A stretch of 64,000 nucleotides of DNA from Estrella lausannensis (GCF_900000175.1 NZ_CWGJ01000011.1:225381-289380); one strand, 5' to 3'. Positions 24,153 through 36,171 are shown, numbered from the stretch's first letter. The notes: generated from the sequence alone by a model not told the origin. Numbers and translations: made by a program.

Positions 24153-25586
24153 ATGTTTTCAAGACTTCTGCTTCTTTTTGCAATTCTGACCCAAGCCCCG
24201 GCGATATCGTGGTCGCAGCAGCAGGAGGATTCTACCCACCTACAGCAGGAGGTGAAAGAAGGGATTGAAATCCGCGAGTTTAAAGGTCACCAACTTTGTG
24301 AAATGCAGCTGTCTAACGGGATGCGCGTCATTCTAAAGCAAGTGGCAGCTGACGAAGATGAACTTGAGATCAGGCTTATTGCTCAAGGTGGATGGACCAG
24401 TTTCATCAAGCAGGAGAAAGCTAACGCGCGGATCGCGACAGATGTTCTTTGGGAATCGGGTTTTGGCAAGTTAAGCCCTGATCAGATCTCTTCGCTAATG
24501 TGGCGCAATTCTGTCGAGTTGACGAATGATATTTACCCTTTCAGCCGCACCATCGAGGGGTCGGCTTCCGAAGAAGGTGTCGAGACGTTATTCAAGATGA
24601 TTAACTGGCTCTTTACCGAGCCGCAGTTTACCGAAGAGGGCTATGCCCAGGCAAAGTCCTATCTCACCGATACCCTTAAGTTTCAGCCTTATGACGCCAA
24701 CAGGATGTTCGATTATCTCTCCAAATCCCTGAACACAGCCTACTATAAAGGATTCAGGCAGCTTAGTATTCAAACGCTGAAGGCCAAGACCGATCTGGCC
24801 GGTGTTAAAGAGGCTTATGAAAAATCTTTCGGCGATCCCGGTGAGTTTATTGCGATTATCACGGGTAGTTTTGAACAGGAGGAGATTGTCTCTTTAGTGA
24901 AAAGGTATTTGGCAACCATTCCACTCCAGTTGAAGAATCGGTTCTTGATGACGGCCAAAGAAAATGGCGCCCCGCAATTTCCGAGCGGAGTCACACGAGT
25001 TGAAGTGCCCTCGTTGCAGCTTGGCCCGACAGAAACGCTGACCCGGATCACATTTCCCCTGAAAACGAAGATCAGCGAAACCAATTTCAAAAAGCTGTTT
25101 CTGCTTTCCAAGCTAATTGACAGGCGCTTAGAAAAAGTGTTCAAAAGCAGGGATAGCCGTTCAAACAATCAAACCTACGTGTCTTACGATTTTCCCTTTT
25201 ATCCTTACATCGACGAGACGTGGATCACCATCCAACTACGCGGGCGGGAGGGAACTCCGGAAACGAGCCCTGCCCTTCTTGAAAAAACTGTGGTTGCGGC
25301 ATTAGAGAAGCTGCAGGCGGAGGGGCCGACAGCGGATGAGGTCGAATATCTTAAGAAATTCTCGTCCAATCCCCATGAACAACTCATCGAAAACGAACAG
25401 ATGCTCCAGCTGTTTATCGTCAATGAACGGGAAACAGATTGGGTGCTCGACACGATTGTCGAGGCCGCGGCGATCAGCGAAAAGATTGGGCAGGAAGAGT
25501 TGCGTAAAGTGATCAGGGATTTTATCGCGATCGATAACTATACGGTGATCTTTTCAGAGAAGGGGTCTTCCCATCTGTCCAGATAA
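24153..25586 (+). CDS. Exported M16 (insulinase/PqqL-like) family protein, catalytic motif absent
   Basis: 477 residues with an N-terminal signal peptide (MFSRLLLLFAILTQAPAISW). The chain follows the M16B plan: an N-terminal half (LSNGMRVILKQVAADEDELE, LIAQGGWTS) and a second half with the usual GSFEQEEIVSLVKRYLATIP segment. The zinc HXXEH motif is missing: the equivalent helix reads ARIATDVLWESGFGKLS, like non-catalytic M16 partners. It may therefore be a structural subunit or chaperone acting outside the inner membrane. No active M16 partner gene lies in this window. Confidence 0.75.
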   Translation: MFSRLLLLFAILTQAPAISWSQQQEDSTHLQQEVKEGIEIREFKGHQLCEMQLSNGMRVILKQVAADEDELEIRLIAQGGWTSFIKQEKANARIATDVLWESGFGKLSPDQISSLMWRNSVELTNDIYPFSRTIEGSASEEGVETLFKMINWLFTEPQFTEEGYAQAKSYLTDTLKFQPYDANRMFDYLSKSLNTAYYKGFRQLSIQTLKAKTDLAGVKEAYEKSFGDPGEFIAIITGSFEQEEIVSLVKRYLATIPLQLKNRFLMTAKENGAPQFPSGVTRVEVPSLQLGPTETLTRITFPLKTKISETNFKKLFLLSKLIDRRLEKVFKSRDSRSNNQTYVSYDFPFYPYIDETWITIQLRGREGTPETSPALLEKTVVAALEKLQAEGPTADEVEYLKKFSSNPHEQLIENEQMLQLFIVNERETDWVLDTIVEAAAISEKIGQEELRKVIRDFIAIDNYTVIFSEKGSSHLSR

Positions 25587-25595
25587 AATACCCCG

Positions 25596-25747
25596 CCAGT
25601 GACGCGAAATTTGGCTTTTGATAATGAGAGGGCTTCCCAAGGTTGAAAGATTGCAAGTGGCCTAATGCTTGAAGAGCGTTAATAGTCACTTGAGCTCGTT
25701 CAATTCCCTAGCCTTTCCCACCGCCAAAATTTAGAGGCGCTTTGGAG
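25596..25747. repeat. Degenerate fold-back repeat candidate downstream of the M16-like gene
   Basis: The inverse of 25724-25745 (CCAAAGCGCCTCTAAATTTT) resembles the AAAGTGCCTCAAAATTT arm, and a weaker match (GACGCGAAATTTGGCTTTTG) lies at 25601. They face each other across about 110 nt. Similarity is partial. Confidence 0.3.
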
Positions 25748-25767
25748 CCTCTCGCGACGGCAAAAAA

Positions 25768-26859
25768 TTATTGTGCCGATCCACCGCTTTCCAAAAGTTC
25801 CGCCCAGAATTTCTGGGCATTCCCCGTTAAAAATTTAGTCATCTTGCCAAAGGGCACCGGCCATTCATGATGAAATTCCGTGTCGATCAGCGCGATGCGT
25901 CCATCGACGGAAAAGGGGAGGTTGAATGGGTAAACGCAGTCGCGAAGTCCTTCGAGCTTAAGAAGCCAGTAAAGCGCCTTTAGCTGCTCTTTGCTGATCT
26001 CTTTAGATGCCCAGCGCGTCTTATTGGCCTCTTCGGGTATGAGACGCATATCCTCGACGACTAAGATGAAATTTTTTCGCTTCATGTCATGGGGCGGGGA
26101 AGGTTCGGCAGGTAGCGGGTAGATCCATTTTTGGGGGACCTTAAAGAGGTGGTTCCAATTGTTTTTGGATATGCAGACAGAGGCTGATTTGGCGCCTTTG
26201 ACCCTGTCTTTGCACTTAGCCCAATCAATTGTGTCCGGTTCATCGTCAGTATAGAGTTTCACTAAATACCCATCGAGGTAGCGGTGGCCGGCTACAATCA
26301 TTTTGCTCCACTGGCCTTTTTGGACGATTTTGAATCCCGCTTTTTTCAAAGACTTCTCATTCAGGGTGACCCGTTCCTTGACGGTGAATATCTTATCGAG
26401 CGCTTCCTTTGCCGGATGGGACTCCGGGAGGAAGTAGGGAAGCAGGCTGTTCCAGATAGCCTTATCGACATGAGGGTTTAGTGTGTATCCTTTCGTCGCG
26501 AGTGCTTGAGTGGCATAAGGGATGTCGTCTAAATGAATGGGCTCCATGAGGGGGATGAGGGTGCCCTCTTCTTCAGCTGCCAGTTCAATCGTTCCTATTC
26601 CCTCGTCAACTAAGTTCCACTGGCAGGGTATGACTTCCTGGCAGTCCTCGCCGCTTTCCGATCGTGTGATGGCGTAGCATCTCCTTTTTTCTTCCGGACG
26701 TATAAGGATGCCTTCTTCGGTTCTTATCAAGAGGTGAGAGGTGCTCGCTTCTTTGGCAAAGCAGGCCCCTTCATACAATCCGGCTTCGACAGTGCTCCCT
26801 AAAAAAAAGATCGCGATGCAGGTGGAGCGGAAAAATGGACGGATATAGCGCTGAGCCAT
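25768..26859 (-). CDS. Exported protein with a C-terminal kinase-like fold
   Basis: 363 residues with a signal-like N-terminus (residues about 10-26, FRSTCIAIFFLGSTVEA). The second half has features that resemble a protein-kinase-like fold: a strand with Lys (YLDGYLVKLYTDDE, about residue 198), a hinge-like FILVVEDMRLIPEE, and a catalytic-loop-like DCVYPFNLPFSVDG leading to RIALIDTEFHH, where DTE would stand for DFG. An HRD motif is absent. It is last in the kdsB-pyrG-ruvX operon, 21 nt after ruvX. I recognise no named family; the kinase reading is inference. Confidence 0.6.
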   Translation of the reverse strand: MAQRYIRPFFRSTCIAIFFLGSTVEAGLYEGACFAKEASTSHLLIRTEEGILIRPEEKRRCYAITRSESGEDCQEVIPCQWNLVDEGIGTIELAAEEEGTLIPLMEPIHLDDIPYATQALATKGYTLNPHVDKAIWNSLLPYFLPESHPAKEALDKIFTVKERVTLNEKSLKKAGFKIVQKGQWSKMIVAGHRYLDGYLVKLYTDDEPDTIDWAKCKDRVKGAKSASVCISKNNWNHLFKVPQKWIYPLPAEPSPPHDMKRKNFILVVEDMRLIPEEANKTRWASKEISKEQLKALYWLLKLEGLRDCVYPFNLPFSVDGRIALIDTEFHHEWPVPFGKMTKFLTGNAQKFWAELLESGGSAQ

Positions 26860-26880
26860 GAAGGCCTCCCTGCGAAGCGG

Positions 26881-27348
26881 TTAGGTCTGTCTTTCTTTTG
26901 CTATGTGTTTGTGATCGAGATAACTTTGCAAGATAATGACAGCGGCGACTTGATCGACGTGCTTGGTGCGCTGTTTTCTTGACAGGTTTGCTTCGATCAG
27001 CGCTCTTTCCGCCTGGACAGAGGAGAGTCTCTCATCCCACGCAATGATGGGGCACGTAAACTCTTTGGAGAGCAGCTCGACGAAGGCTTTGACCTCATCG
27101 GCCATAAGCCCGCTCTTGCCGCTCATCAAGAGAGGCTTGCCGATAACGATCTCTTCTACCTGGTAGCCAAGCTCCTTTTCGTGAGCGCGTATGAGTTCTG
27201 CAAACTTTAAAGCAGTCCTCTCCAGTTTTCTTTCGGTAAGGATCATCTCTTTGGGCATAGCGATCAATTTCGTCTCATCGGAATAGGCAATTCCTATCCT
27301 TTTCTGCCCGTAGTCGATCGCTATGATGCGTGTTTTTATCCCTTTCAT
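26881..27348 (-). CDS. ruvX: RuvX/YqgF Holliday-junction resolvase-like nuclease
   Basis: 155 residues with RNase-H-like fold signatures: IAIDYGQKRIGIAYSDE (first catalytic Asp), EEIVIGKPLLMSGKSG, IIAWDERLSSVQAERAL and KHVDQVAAVIILQSYLD (last Asp). The family processes rRNA 5' ends and/or junction DNA. It follows pyrG by 6 nt; kdsB-pyrG-yqgF is also the order remembered for C. trachomatis. Confidence 0.94.
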   Translation of the reverse strand: MKGIKTRIIAIDYGQKRIGIAYSDETKLIAMPKEMILTERKLERTALKFAELIRAHEKELGYQVEEIVIGKPLLMSGKSGLMADEVKAFVELLSKEFTCPIIAWDERLSSVQAERALIEANLSRKQRTKHVDQVAAVIILQSYLDHKHIAKERQT

Positions 27349-27354
27349 GAAAGA

Positions 27355-29732
<2,378 letters not shown>

Positions 29733-29997
29733 TAACCAATCCTTTGTTCGGGGTGATTATACAGAAGGGATGCATATCGGGCAAGGCAATGGGTGCGTAT
29801 CTCATCAGCTGAGGATGAAAAAAACTCCAGTGAATTGAATCCCATAATCCACTTGTTGCCGCAGCAACATGGGCTAGTTTATGGCCTTTAGAATCAAGAG
29901 ACCGTTTTTGCAGGCACCCCCTTAACTTTTCATGGCTGTAAAACTAACCTGCAAGTATAGTTGTTCACGTTTAAAATGTTGCCTCTAAGGGGTTTTA

Positions 29998-30285
29998 ATG
30001 TTTAAAATTGCCAGTATAAGCCTTCTCTTTCTTGTCTGGGGATCTCCTCTTGCCGGCAATCTCATCATCAGTCCGGAAGGAAAAAAATACATCACCTTGG
30101 GCAGTACACAGGAAGAGGTACTGCAAACCTTGGGCAAACCGAGCTGCGTCTCATGCTCTGGTTCTTACTGGGAATATGGGAACGACTATCTGAAATTTGA
30201 AGGGGGGAGGGTTTCTAAATGCTCCAACCCCAAAGCTTTACGCTTTGTGCTACCGAACAGTTCCACCTCTCCTCTTAAGCTGTAA
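29998..30285 (+). CDS. Small exported BamE/SmpA-like protein
   Basis: 95 residues after an AAGGGG ribosome site. Residues 1-20 form a signal peptide (MFKIASISLLFLVWGSPLAG). The core ITLGSTQEEVLQTLGKP, followed by WEYGNDYLKFEGGRVSK, resembles the SmpA/OmlA-type fold (a small helix pair on a sheet) found in BamE and other periplasmic proteins. There is no lipobox Cys directly after the signal. Function unknown. It precedes waaA by 82 nt on the same strand. Confidence 0.65.
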   Translation: MFKIASISLLFLVWGSPLAGNLIISPEGKKYITLGSTQEEVLQTLGKPSCVSCSGSYWEYGNDYLKFEGGRVSKCSNPKALRFVLPNSSTSPLKL

Positions 30286-30367
30286 ACCTTCAGTTAAAGG
30301 TCCTCTTTTGTTAAAATGCCTGCAATGGGTGCGTTTTAAGCACTCAAATTAAGCGCGAGGCTAAACA

Positions 30368-31684
30368 GTGTTTTCTTTTCTTTGGGACTTCTTTGTATCG
30401 GTGGGAGCTATCCTTGCGCTCCCGCGTTTTTTCTACCGGTTTCGCAAAAACCCCGCTCTGCCGCGGGCTCTTAAGCAAAAATTGGGCTTTGGATTTCCCT
30501 CTCTTTCAGCCGAGGGGCCGGTAGTCTGGGTCCATGCCGTGTCTGTGGGAGAGGTCAAAGCGGTTTCTGCGCTGGCCAGTCGGCTCAAGGAAGAGGTTCC
30601 CGGCTGTACGCTCCTTGTCACCACCATCACGCTCACCGGAAACGACGAGGCAAAAAAAAGCATTCCCCAGGCCGACCATATCCTTTTCTTGCCCTTTGAC
30701 ATCTCCTTCATCATGAAAAGGGTTCTTAAGAAGATCCGTCCGTCTCTCCTGGTGATTACCGAAACCGATTTCTGGTTCCATCTCGTGAATGAAGCCAAAA
30801 AGGGGGGGGCGCAGGTTGCTTTGGTTAACGGAAAGATTTCTGAGAGATCCGCTCGAAGGTTTAAGAGGTTTCCCTTCATTAGCCACCGGCTATTTTCCAC
30901 TATTGATCAGTTTCTTTTACAAAGCGAAGACTATGAGGAGCGCTTTTTAGCTCTCGGAGTCCCAAAGGAAAAAATATCGATTACAGGCAACCTCAAGCTC
31001 GACACAAAAATTAAGCCTTTAAGCGAAAGCGAAAAAGAGATGTTAAGAAGCCGGCTTGGCGTGACTCAAAGTGTGAAGACGGTGGTGTTCGCCTCGACGC
31101 ACCCTGGAGAGGAGGAGCTCGCCATCAACTTGGCTAAGGAGCTGGATGAGAAGGAGCAAGCTAAGATTGTGATTGTTCCGAGGCATCCGGAGCGATTCGT
31201 CCAGGTGGCGGGCGCCCTGCGTTTGGCCGGCCTTTCCTTCACCCAAATTTCCAAAGAATCCGCGGGTCCGAGCACGGCCGTGGTCTTGGTGGATCAGATG
31301 GGGCTTTTGGGTTCTATCTACCAAATCACAGATATCGCGGTCGTTTGCGGCAGCTTCACACCCATTGGCGGGCACAACATTATTGAACCGATGCCATTCA
31401 ATGTTCCGGTGCTATTTGGACCTCACATGTTCAAGCAGCCGGAATTTACGCTGCTGGCGCAAAAATACCGTGCCGGGCTGATGATCAAGATAGAAGAGTT
31501 ATCCAAAAGTGTGCGAGAGCTTCTTGCAAACGATCAAAAGCGGGAAGAGTTGGGGCGGGCTGGTGTGCGCCTTGTCCTTGATAATCAGGGTGCTTCAGCG
31601 AAAACTTGGCAACAACTGCTTCCTCTCTTGCATCTGGGCGGGGAAGTGAGGGATTTCGTTAGACCTACAAAATCAACGCTTTAG
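30368..31684 (+). CDS. waaA: Kdo transferase WaaA (KdtA/GseA)
   Basis: 438 residues, GTG start with a GAGG site 8 nt ahead. An N-terminal membrane anchor is followed by the acceptor-side WVHAVSVGEVKAVSAL (catalytic Glu near residue 61) and a C-terminal GT-B half with VFASTHPGEEELAIN, IVPRHPERF, VCGSFTPIGGHNIIEPMPF and VLFGPHMF. It transfers Kdo from CMP-Kdo to lipid A precursors; chlamydial homologues add several Kdo units. Two tRNA genes follow. Confidence 0.95.
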   Translation: MFSFLWDFFVSVGAILALPRFFYRFRKNPALPRALKQKLGFGFPSLSAEGPVVWVHAVSVGEVKAVSALASRLKEEVPGCTLLVTTITLTGNDEAKKSIPQADHILFLPFDISFIMKRVLKKIRPSLLVITETDFWFHLVNEAKKGGAQVALVNGKISERSARRFKRFPFISHRLFSTIDQFLLQSEDYEERFLALGVPKEKISITGNLKLDTKIKPLSESEKEMLRSRLGVTQSVKTVVFASTHPGEEELAINLAKELDEKEQAKIVIVPRHPERFVQVAGALRLAGLSFTQISKESAGPSTAVVLVDQMGLLGSIYQITDIAVVCGSFTPIGGHNIIEPMPFNVPVLFGPHMFKQPEFTLLAQKYRAGLMIKIEELSKSVRELLANDQKREELGRAGVRLVLDNQGASAKTWQQLLPLLHLGGEVRDFVRPTKSTL

Positions 31685-31787
31685 GGATTAAGAGGGAAGT
31701 GATTTCACTGTTTTTTGTACTTTCTTTACAAAGACCTTGTTCGAAATAAACCGGTTTGGTAATATCTTGGCATAAACAAAACGATAT

Positions 31788-31860
31788 CGCGGGGTGGAGC
31801 AGGGGTTAGCTCGTTGGGCTCATAACCCAAAGGTCGGAGGTTCGAATCCTTCCCCCGCTA
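31788..31860 (+). tRNA. Initiator tRNA-fMet (CAT)
   Basis: 73 nt. The anticodon stem TTGGG/CCCAA around CTCATAA gives anticodon CAT with three G:C pairs next to the loop. The acceptor CGCGGGG faces CCCCGCT, leaving an unpaired C1-U72, the initiator hallmark. CCA is not encoded. Confidence 0.93.
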
Positions 31861-31872
31861 TTTTGTTTTTGT

Positions 31873-31945
31873 GGCGGTATAGCTCAGTTGGTAGAGCAGC
31901 GGAATCATAATCCGCGTGTCGCTGGTTCGAGCCCGGCTACCGCTA
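31873..31945 (+). tRNA. tRNA-Met elongator (CAT)
   Basis: 73 nt, acceptor GGCGGTA/TACCGCT, D-arm AGCTCAGTTGGTAGAGCA, anticodon stem GCGGA/TCCGC with loop ATCATAA (CAT). An isoleucine k2CAU identity cannot be excluded, but the stem matches typical bacterial elongator Met. It lies 12 nt after the initiator tRNA, so the two are probably one transcript. Confidence 0.9.
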
Positions 31946-32152
31946 CAGCCTTTTATTCCTTCCTTTATAACAATCATGACAAAATTCTAATTAGATCAAA
32001 GTAGATAACACTTCGTGTTATTTCTAGTCGCACTTCACTAACTTCATCTTTTGAACAATTCTTTTCATCTACCGATATATTCCAGTGTGCTACGATGTAG
32101 TCAGGGATAGGTAAACGCCTTTCCCGTCGATAGTCGTACTTGGGAGTTGATT

Positions 32153-33538
32153 ATGGCCATCAGCATCTTTAATCTCTTTTCTATTGGGATTGGGCCTTCG
32201 AGTTCTCACACCGTTGGGCCGATGAGGGCGGCTTTGATGTTTGTCAAAGAGCTCAAGGAAAATCAGCAGCTTTCGCTGACGGAACAAATTGTCGTCGAGC
32301 TCTATGGGTCTTTGGCTTTGACCGGTAAGGGGCACTGTACGGATATTGCCGTACTGATGGGGCTTGAAGGGGAAACGCCTGAAGGGGTAGATCCCGGGTC
32401 AATCGATGTCCGGCTGGAGGCGATCAGGCGCGAACAGCGGATTCATTTGCTAAAGCACAAGTGGATCCCCTTTGCCGAAGAGCGTAATTTAAAATTCCAC
32501 ATGGACAAGCAGCTTCCTACGCATCCCAACGGAATGCGCTTCACCGCGTATGATGCCGCGGGCAACGAAATCAACCAGCACGTCTATTACTCGGTTGGTG
32601 GGGGCTTTATCGTTAAACATGAAGAGGCTGCCTCGAAGAGTTCTGTGCTGGAAGAGAAAAATCACCCCCTTCCTTACCCCTTTAAGACGGCCGGCGAGCT
32701 GCTGGAGCACTGCAGCCGAGAAAACAAATCCATTCGCGACATTGTGTTAGCCAATGAAATGACATGGCGATCAAATGAGGAAATTACGCAGGGTGTCCTC
32801 AAAATCTGGGATGTCATGAAAGAGTGTGTGGAGCGGGGGATTGAAAAAGAGGGAGTCTTACCCGGAGGGCTTAAAGTGCGGCGTCGCGCACGGGATATCT
32901 ATCTTAAGCTGGCATCCAAGTCACCGGAAGCCTCCAGGGATCCGGTCTCGTTTTTGGAGTGGGTCAGCCTGTGGGCTCTTGCGGTCAACGAAGAGAATGC
33001 CAATGGCGGCAGAGTGGTGACTGCGCCAACGAACGGAGCGGCAGGGGTCATTCCGGCTGTCTTACACTACTACACCCGCCTCACCGATCACCCGACTGAA
33101 GATGGGATCGTAACTTTCTTCTTAGTCGCCGGCGCGATTGGCATCCTATATAAGGAGGGAGCGTCCATTTCTGCGGCTGAAATGGGGTGTATGGGTGAAG
33201 TGGGGGTCGCCTGTTCAATGGCAGCTGCCGGGCTTGCGGCTGCGCTGGGGGGGAGCGACATGCAAGTCGAGAATGCAGCAGAAATTGGAATGGAGCATAA
33301 CTTGGGATTGACCTGCGACCCGGTCATGGGGCTTGTGCAGATTCCTTGCATTGAACGCAACACCATGGGTGCTATCAAAGCGATAAACGCTTCGGTGTTG
33401 GCATTAAATGGCGATGGCATCCACCGAGTCTCGCTCGACCATGTCATCGCGACGATGCGGGAGACCGGTCACAATATGAAGCACATCTATAAAGAAACTT
33501 CTCTTGGCGGGCTTGCAGCGAACGTTCCGGAATGTTAG
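32153..33538 (+). CDS. sdaA: L-serine dehydratase, single-chain iron-sulfur type
   Basis: 461 residues in beta-then-alpha domain order. The N-terminal domain starts [20 protein letters not shown]; the C-terminal one has [14 protein letters not shown] and the [4Fe-4S] cysteines in [17 protein letters not shown] and [18 protein letters not shown]. It deaminates L-serine to pyruvate, allowing serine use as a carbon source. The ATG at 32153 has GGGAG 6 nt ahead; a TTG two codons earlier is unlikely. A fold-back element sits 11 nt after the stop. Confidence 0.95.
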   Translation: MAISIFNLFSIGIGPSSSHTVGPMRAALMFVKELKENQQLSLTEQIVVELYGSLALTGKGHCTDIAVLMGLEGETPEGVDPGSIDVRLEAIRREQRIHLLKHKWIPFAEERNLKFHMDKQLPTHPNGMRFTAYDAAGNEINQHVYYSVGGGFIVKHEEAASKSSVLEEKNHPLPYPFKTAGELLEHCSRENKSIRDIVLANEMTWRSNEEITQGVLKIWDVMKECVERGIEKEGVLPGGLKVRRRARDIYLKLASKSPEASRDPVSFLEWVSLWALAVNEENANGGRVVTAPTNGAAGVIPAVLHYYTRLTDHPTEDGIVTFFLVAGAIGILYKEGASISAAEMGCMGEVGVACSMAAAGLAAALGGSDMQVENAAEIGMEHNLGLTCDPVMGLVQIPCIERNTMGAIKAINASVLALNGDGIHRVSLDHVIATMRETGHNMKHIYKETSLGGLAANVPEC

Positions 33539-33549
33539 AACTGATATTA

Positions 33550-33709
33550 TACCGAAACAACTTGAAGAATTGGTCTTTGGCTCCGTCGGGTTTACTTAAG
33601 AATTTTCGTTCTCACTCGCGCCTTGCCTCTCGGCAATGGTCGCTCGCTCCGGACAAAAATTCTTAAGCCCCTCCTAGCCAAATTTCCAATTCTTCAGGTT
33701 GTTTCGGTA
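33550..33709. mobile_element. 160-bp TA-flanked fold-back element, copy A
   Basis: Exactly 160 bp, starting TACCGAAACAACTTGAAGAA and ending in the inverted form GGTTGTTTCGGTA, flanked by TA (33548-33549 and 33710-33711). A second inner inverted pair (CTTAAGAATTTT and AAAATTCTTAAG) makes the whole unit a foldback. It contains no gene. Copies B (45049) and C (46950, inverted) differ at only a few bases. TA duplication and terminal repeats match MITEs moved by IS630/Tc1-mariner-type transposases. Confidence 0.88.
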
Positions 33710-33741
33710 TAAACTTTAAGTGAACTTTAGTGTCGGGACAC

Positions 33742-34536
33742 ATGCATCAGGAACAGCGCGAAAGCATTACACTGGAAATCAAAGGGATGAAGCTTTTTGG
33801 GCTGCTTCACACCCCCGTTAATCTATCAAATGCGCCCTGTGTCTTTTTCTGCCACGGCCTGGCAGGCAACAAGATTGGTAAAGACCGCGTCTACGTTGAG
33901 ATCGCCTCTAAACTGTGTAGAGAGGGGATCGCGTCTTTCCGGATGGATTTCAGGGGGTCGGGCGACAGCGACGGAGCGTTCTCTGAGATGTTGCCGGAAT
34001 ATTATGTCGAAGACGCACTTGCCGCCCTCAACTTCCTGACGACAAGAAAGGGGATTGATCCGGATAGACTTGGCATCATGGCGCGTTCTTTTGGCGGGCC
34101 CGTGGCAGTCGAAGCGGCCGCTCAGCACAAACGAATCAAAAGTTTAACTCTTTGGTGCCCTATGTTTTCCGGCGAGCAATGGCGGGATCATTGGCAGCTT
34201 CTTTTGAGCCATTCGGTCGACGCTAAAAAAGCGGGTGAGATGATGCGGATCAACGGACAACAGGGCAGCACAGAGTTTTTTGAGCGGTTTATGCGCATTA
34301 GTGTCGAGAACCCGCTAAAAGAGTTAAGCTCCATCCCCCTCTTGCATATTCATGGCGAGGAAGACACCAAAGTGACAATGCAGCATGCTCACGATTATGA
34401 GCGTATCAGAAAGGGCGCCAGCGCCCCGTCGCGGTTCATTCGCCTGCCCAAGACCGATCACGATTTTTCGCATTTCGACGAAAAGCAGCGTTCTATCGAC
34501 GAGACGATTCAGTGGTTTAAAGAAACCCTTAAATAG
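33742..34536 (+). CDS. Alpha/beta-hydrolase (acyl esterase/peptidase type)
   Basis: 264 residues from the ATG at 33742 (a GTG at 33730 would add four). It shows VFFCHGLAGNKIGKDRVYVE (oxyanion region), FRMDFRGSGDSDGAFSE, the nucleophile elbow IMARSFGGPVAVEAA (GXSXG-like, with A replacing the first G), HGEEDTKVTM (acid) and KTDHDFSHF (His). The substrate is unknown. It precedes the phosphofructokinase gene by 12 nt; a hydrolase next to pfkA is also remembered in C. trachomatis (CT206). Confidence 0.82.
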   Translation: MHQEQRESITLEIKGMKLFGLLHTPVNLSNAPCVFFCHGLAGNKIGKDRVYVEIASKLCREGIASFRMDFRGSGDSDGAFSEMLPEYYVEDALAALNFLTTRKGIDPDRLGIMARSFGGPVAVEAAAQHKRIKSLTLWCPMFSGEQWRDHWQLLLSHSVDAKKAGEMMRINGQQGSTEFFERFMRISVENPLKELSSIPLLHIHGEEDTKVTMQHAHDYERIRKGASAPSRFIRLPKTDHDFSHFDEKQRSIDETIQWFKETLK

Positions 34537-34548
34537 ACGGTTCTATAC

Positions 34549-36171
34549 ATGTATTTCTTAAATCAAGAGCGTTCAAAAGCTAAAATAATTGTTCCCTCAG
34601 TGCTGCAAGCCGAGAGTCTTGTGACAAAGCCCATACCCCGCTCCCAAAGATTATCAGACGATGTGAAGTCCTACTTCCCGCATCTAAGTCATGCGGAAGT
34701 TGTGGAGCTCGCACAAGGGGGTAAGAGCGCTGGCGGTCCGCTTAATGTGGGCGTTGTCTTTTCCGGCGGGCAAGCCCCGGGCGGACACAATGTCATCGCC
34801 GGCCTGTTTGATGCTTTGAAGCGGTTGCACAAAGATTCTCGCCTGATCGGATTTTTAGGAGGGCCTGCCGGAATCATCAATAACATCCACCGAGAGCTTA
34901 ACCACCAGGATGTGGACAGAGTGAGAAACCAGGGAGGGTTTGATCTCATCGGCTCGGGGAGGACAAAAATCGAGAAGCCCGAGGATTTTGAAAAAGCCAA
35001 AAAAAGCTGCCTTGAGCTCCACCTCGATGGCCTGGTTATCGTGGGCGGAGACGACTCCAACACGAACGCCGCTTTACTTGCAGAGTATTTTCTTGCTAAC
35101 GGGTGTTCTACTTCAGTGGTGGGGGTGCCCAAGACAATTGACGGAGATCTCAAATCGGAAATGATTGAAGCCTCGTTTGGATTCGATACGGCCGCTAAAA
35201 CATTTGCAACATCGATTGGGGCTCTTTTACGCGATGCACTTTCTGCGAAGAAATACACCTTTTTCATCAAACTGATGGGCCGGACAGCCTCCCATCTAAC
35301 GCTTGAGTGTGCTCTTGAAACGCATCCGAATATGGCGATCATCGGCGAAGAGGCGGCAGCTTCGGGGAAGACTCTCGGGGAGATTGTCGATGAGATTGTT
35401 CAGCTTGTAGCTAAGCGCTCACAGCTTGGAAAAGACTATGGGGCGATCTTGATTCCCGAGGGGCTGATCGAATTCATCCCTGAGTTTCGGGAGTTGATTG
35501 ACGAACTTAATCTTCAGATGGCAGACGAGGCCTCCCATGAACAAATCCTTGAAAGGCTTTCTCACCGGGCGAAGAGCCTTTTCCTGGCGCTACCCTCACC
35601 AATGCAGCAGCAGCTACTGGAGGAAAGAGACCCTCACGGCAATGTCCAAGTCTCGAAAATCGAAACGGAGCGTCTTTTGATTGAACTGGTCGGCAGGAAG
35701 CTTGAAGAGAAAAAAGCGAGGGGCGACTTTAAGGGAAAATTTGCACCGGTGCCTCTGTTTTTTGGGTACGAAGGCCGCTCTTGCCTCCCTTCTTGTTTCG
35801 ATGCCAACTACTGCTACGCCTTGGGAATGACGGCAGCTTCCCTTCTGCGGGAGAAGAGGACGGGGTATATCGCGTGCATACGTAATCTTGCCTCCCCCCC
35901 TTCGGAGTGGCAAGCTTTTGGAGTCCCGCTGCCTTCGTTGATCACCCTTGAGATGAGGAAGGGGAAGAGAAAGCCTGTGATTAAAAAGGCACTAGTGGAT
36001 TTGAGCGGCCAGCCCTTTCTCTTCTTTAAAGAGCGGAGAAGCCATTGGGCCACAGAGGACGACTACCACTACCCAGGGCCCATTCAGTTTTATGGACCGG
36101 AAGAGATTGTGAACGAGACAACGCTGACGCTAAAGCTCGAGCTTGCCAAAGAGCCTCGCTATGTGATGTGA
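34549..36171 (+). CDS. pfp: Pyrophosphate-dependent phosphofructokinase
   Basis: 540 residues, the long plant-beta/chlamydial type. It has FSGGQAPGGHNVIAGLFD near the N-terminus, LGGPAGIINN, the GGDDSNTNAALLAEYF motif whose second Asp marks PPi rather than ATP use, and VPKTIDGDL carrying the catalytic TID. It phosphorylates fructose 6-phosphate with PPi, reversibly, saving ATP. Chlamydiae carry PPi-type PFK genes. Probably co-transcribed with the hydrolase gene. Confidence 0.93.
   Translation: MYFLNQERSKAKIIVPSVLQAESLVTKPIPRSQRLSDDVKSYFPHLSHAEVVELAQGGKSAGGPLNVGVVFSGGQAPGGHNVIAGLFDALKRLHKDSRLIGFLGGPAGIINNIHRELNHQDVDRVRNQGGFDLIGSGRTKIEKPEDFEKAKKSCLELHLDGLVIVGGDDSNTNAALLAEYFLANGCSTSVVGVPKTIDGDLKSEMIEASFGFDTAAKTFATSIGALLRDALSAKKYTFFIKLMGRTASHLTLECALETHPNMAIIGEEAAASGKTLGEIVDEIVQLVAKRSQLGKDYGAILIPEGLIEFIPEFRELIDELNLQMADEASHEQILERLSHRAKSLFLALPSPMQQQLLEERDPHGNVQVSKIETERLLIELVGRKLEEKKARGDFKGKFAPVPLFFGYEGRSCLPSCFDANYCYALGMTAASLLREKRTGYIACIRNLASPPSEWQAFGVPLPSLITLEMRKGKRKPVIKKALVDLSGQPFLFFKERRSHWATEDDYHYPGPIQFYGPEEIVNETTLTLKLELAKEPRYVM

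Noticed and set aside
31697-31718. Possible terminator after waaA (AGTGATTTCACT with T-run)
   Set aside because: The stem is only about five base pairs with a two-base loop; not convincing as a hairpin.
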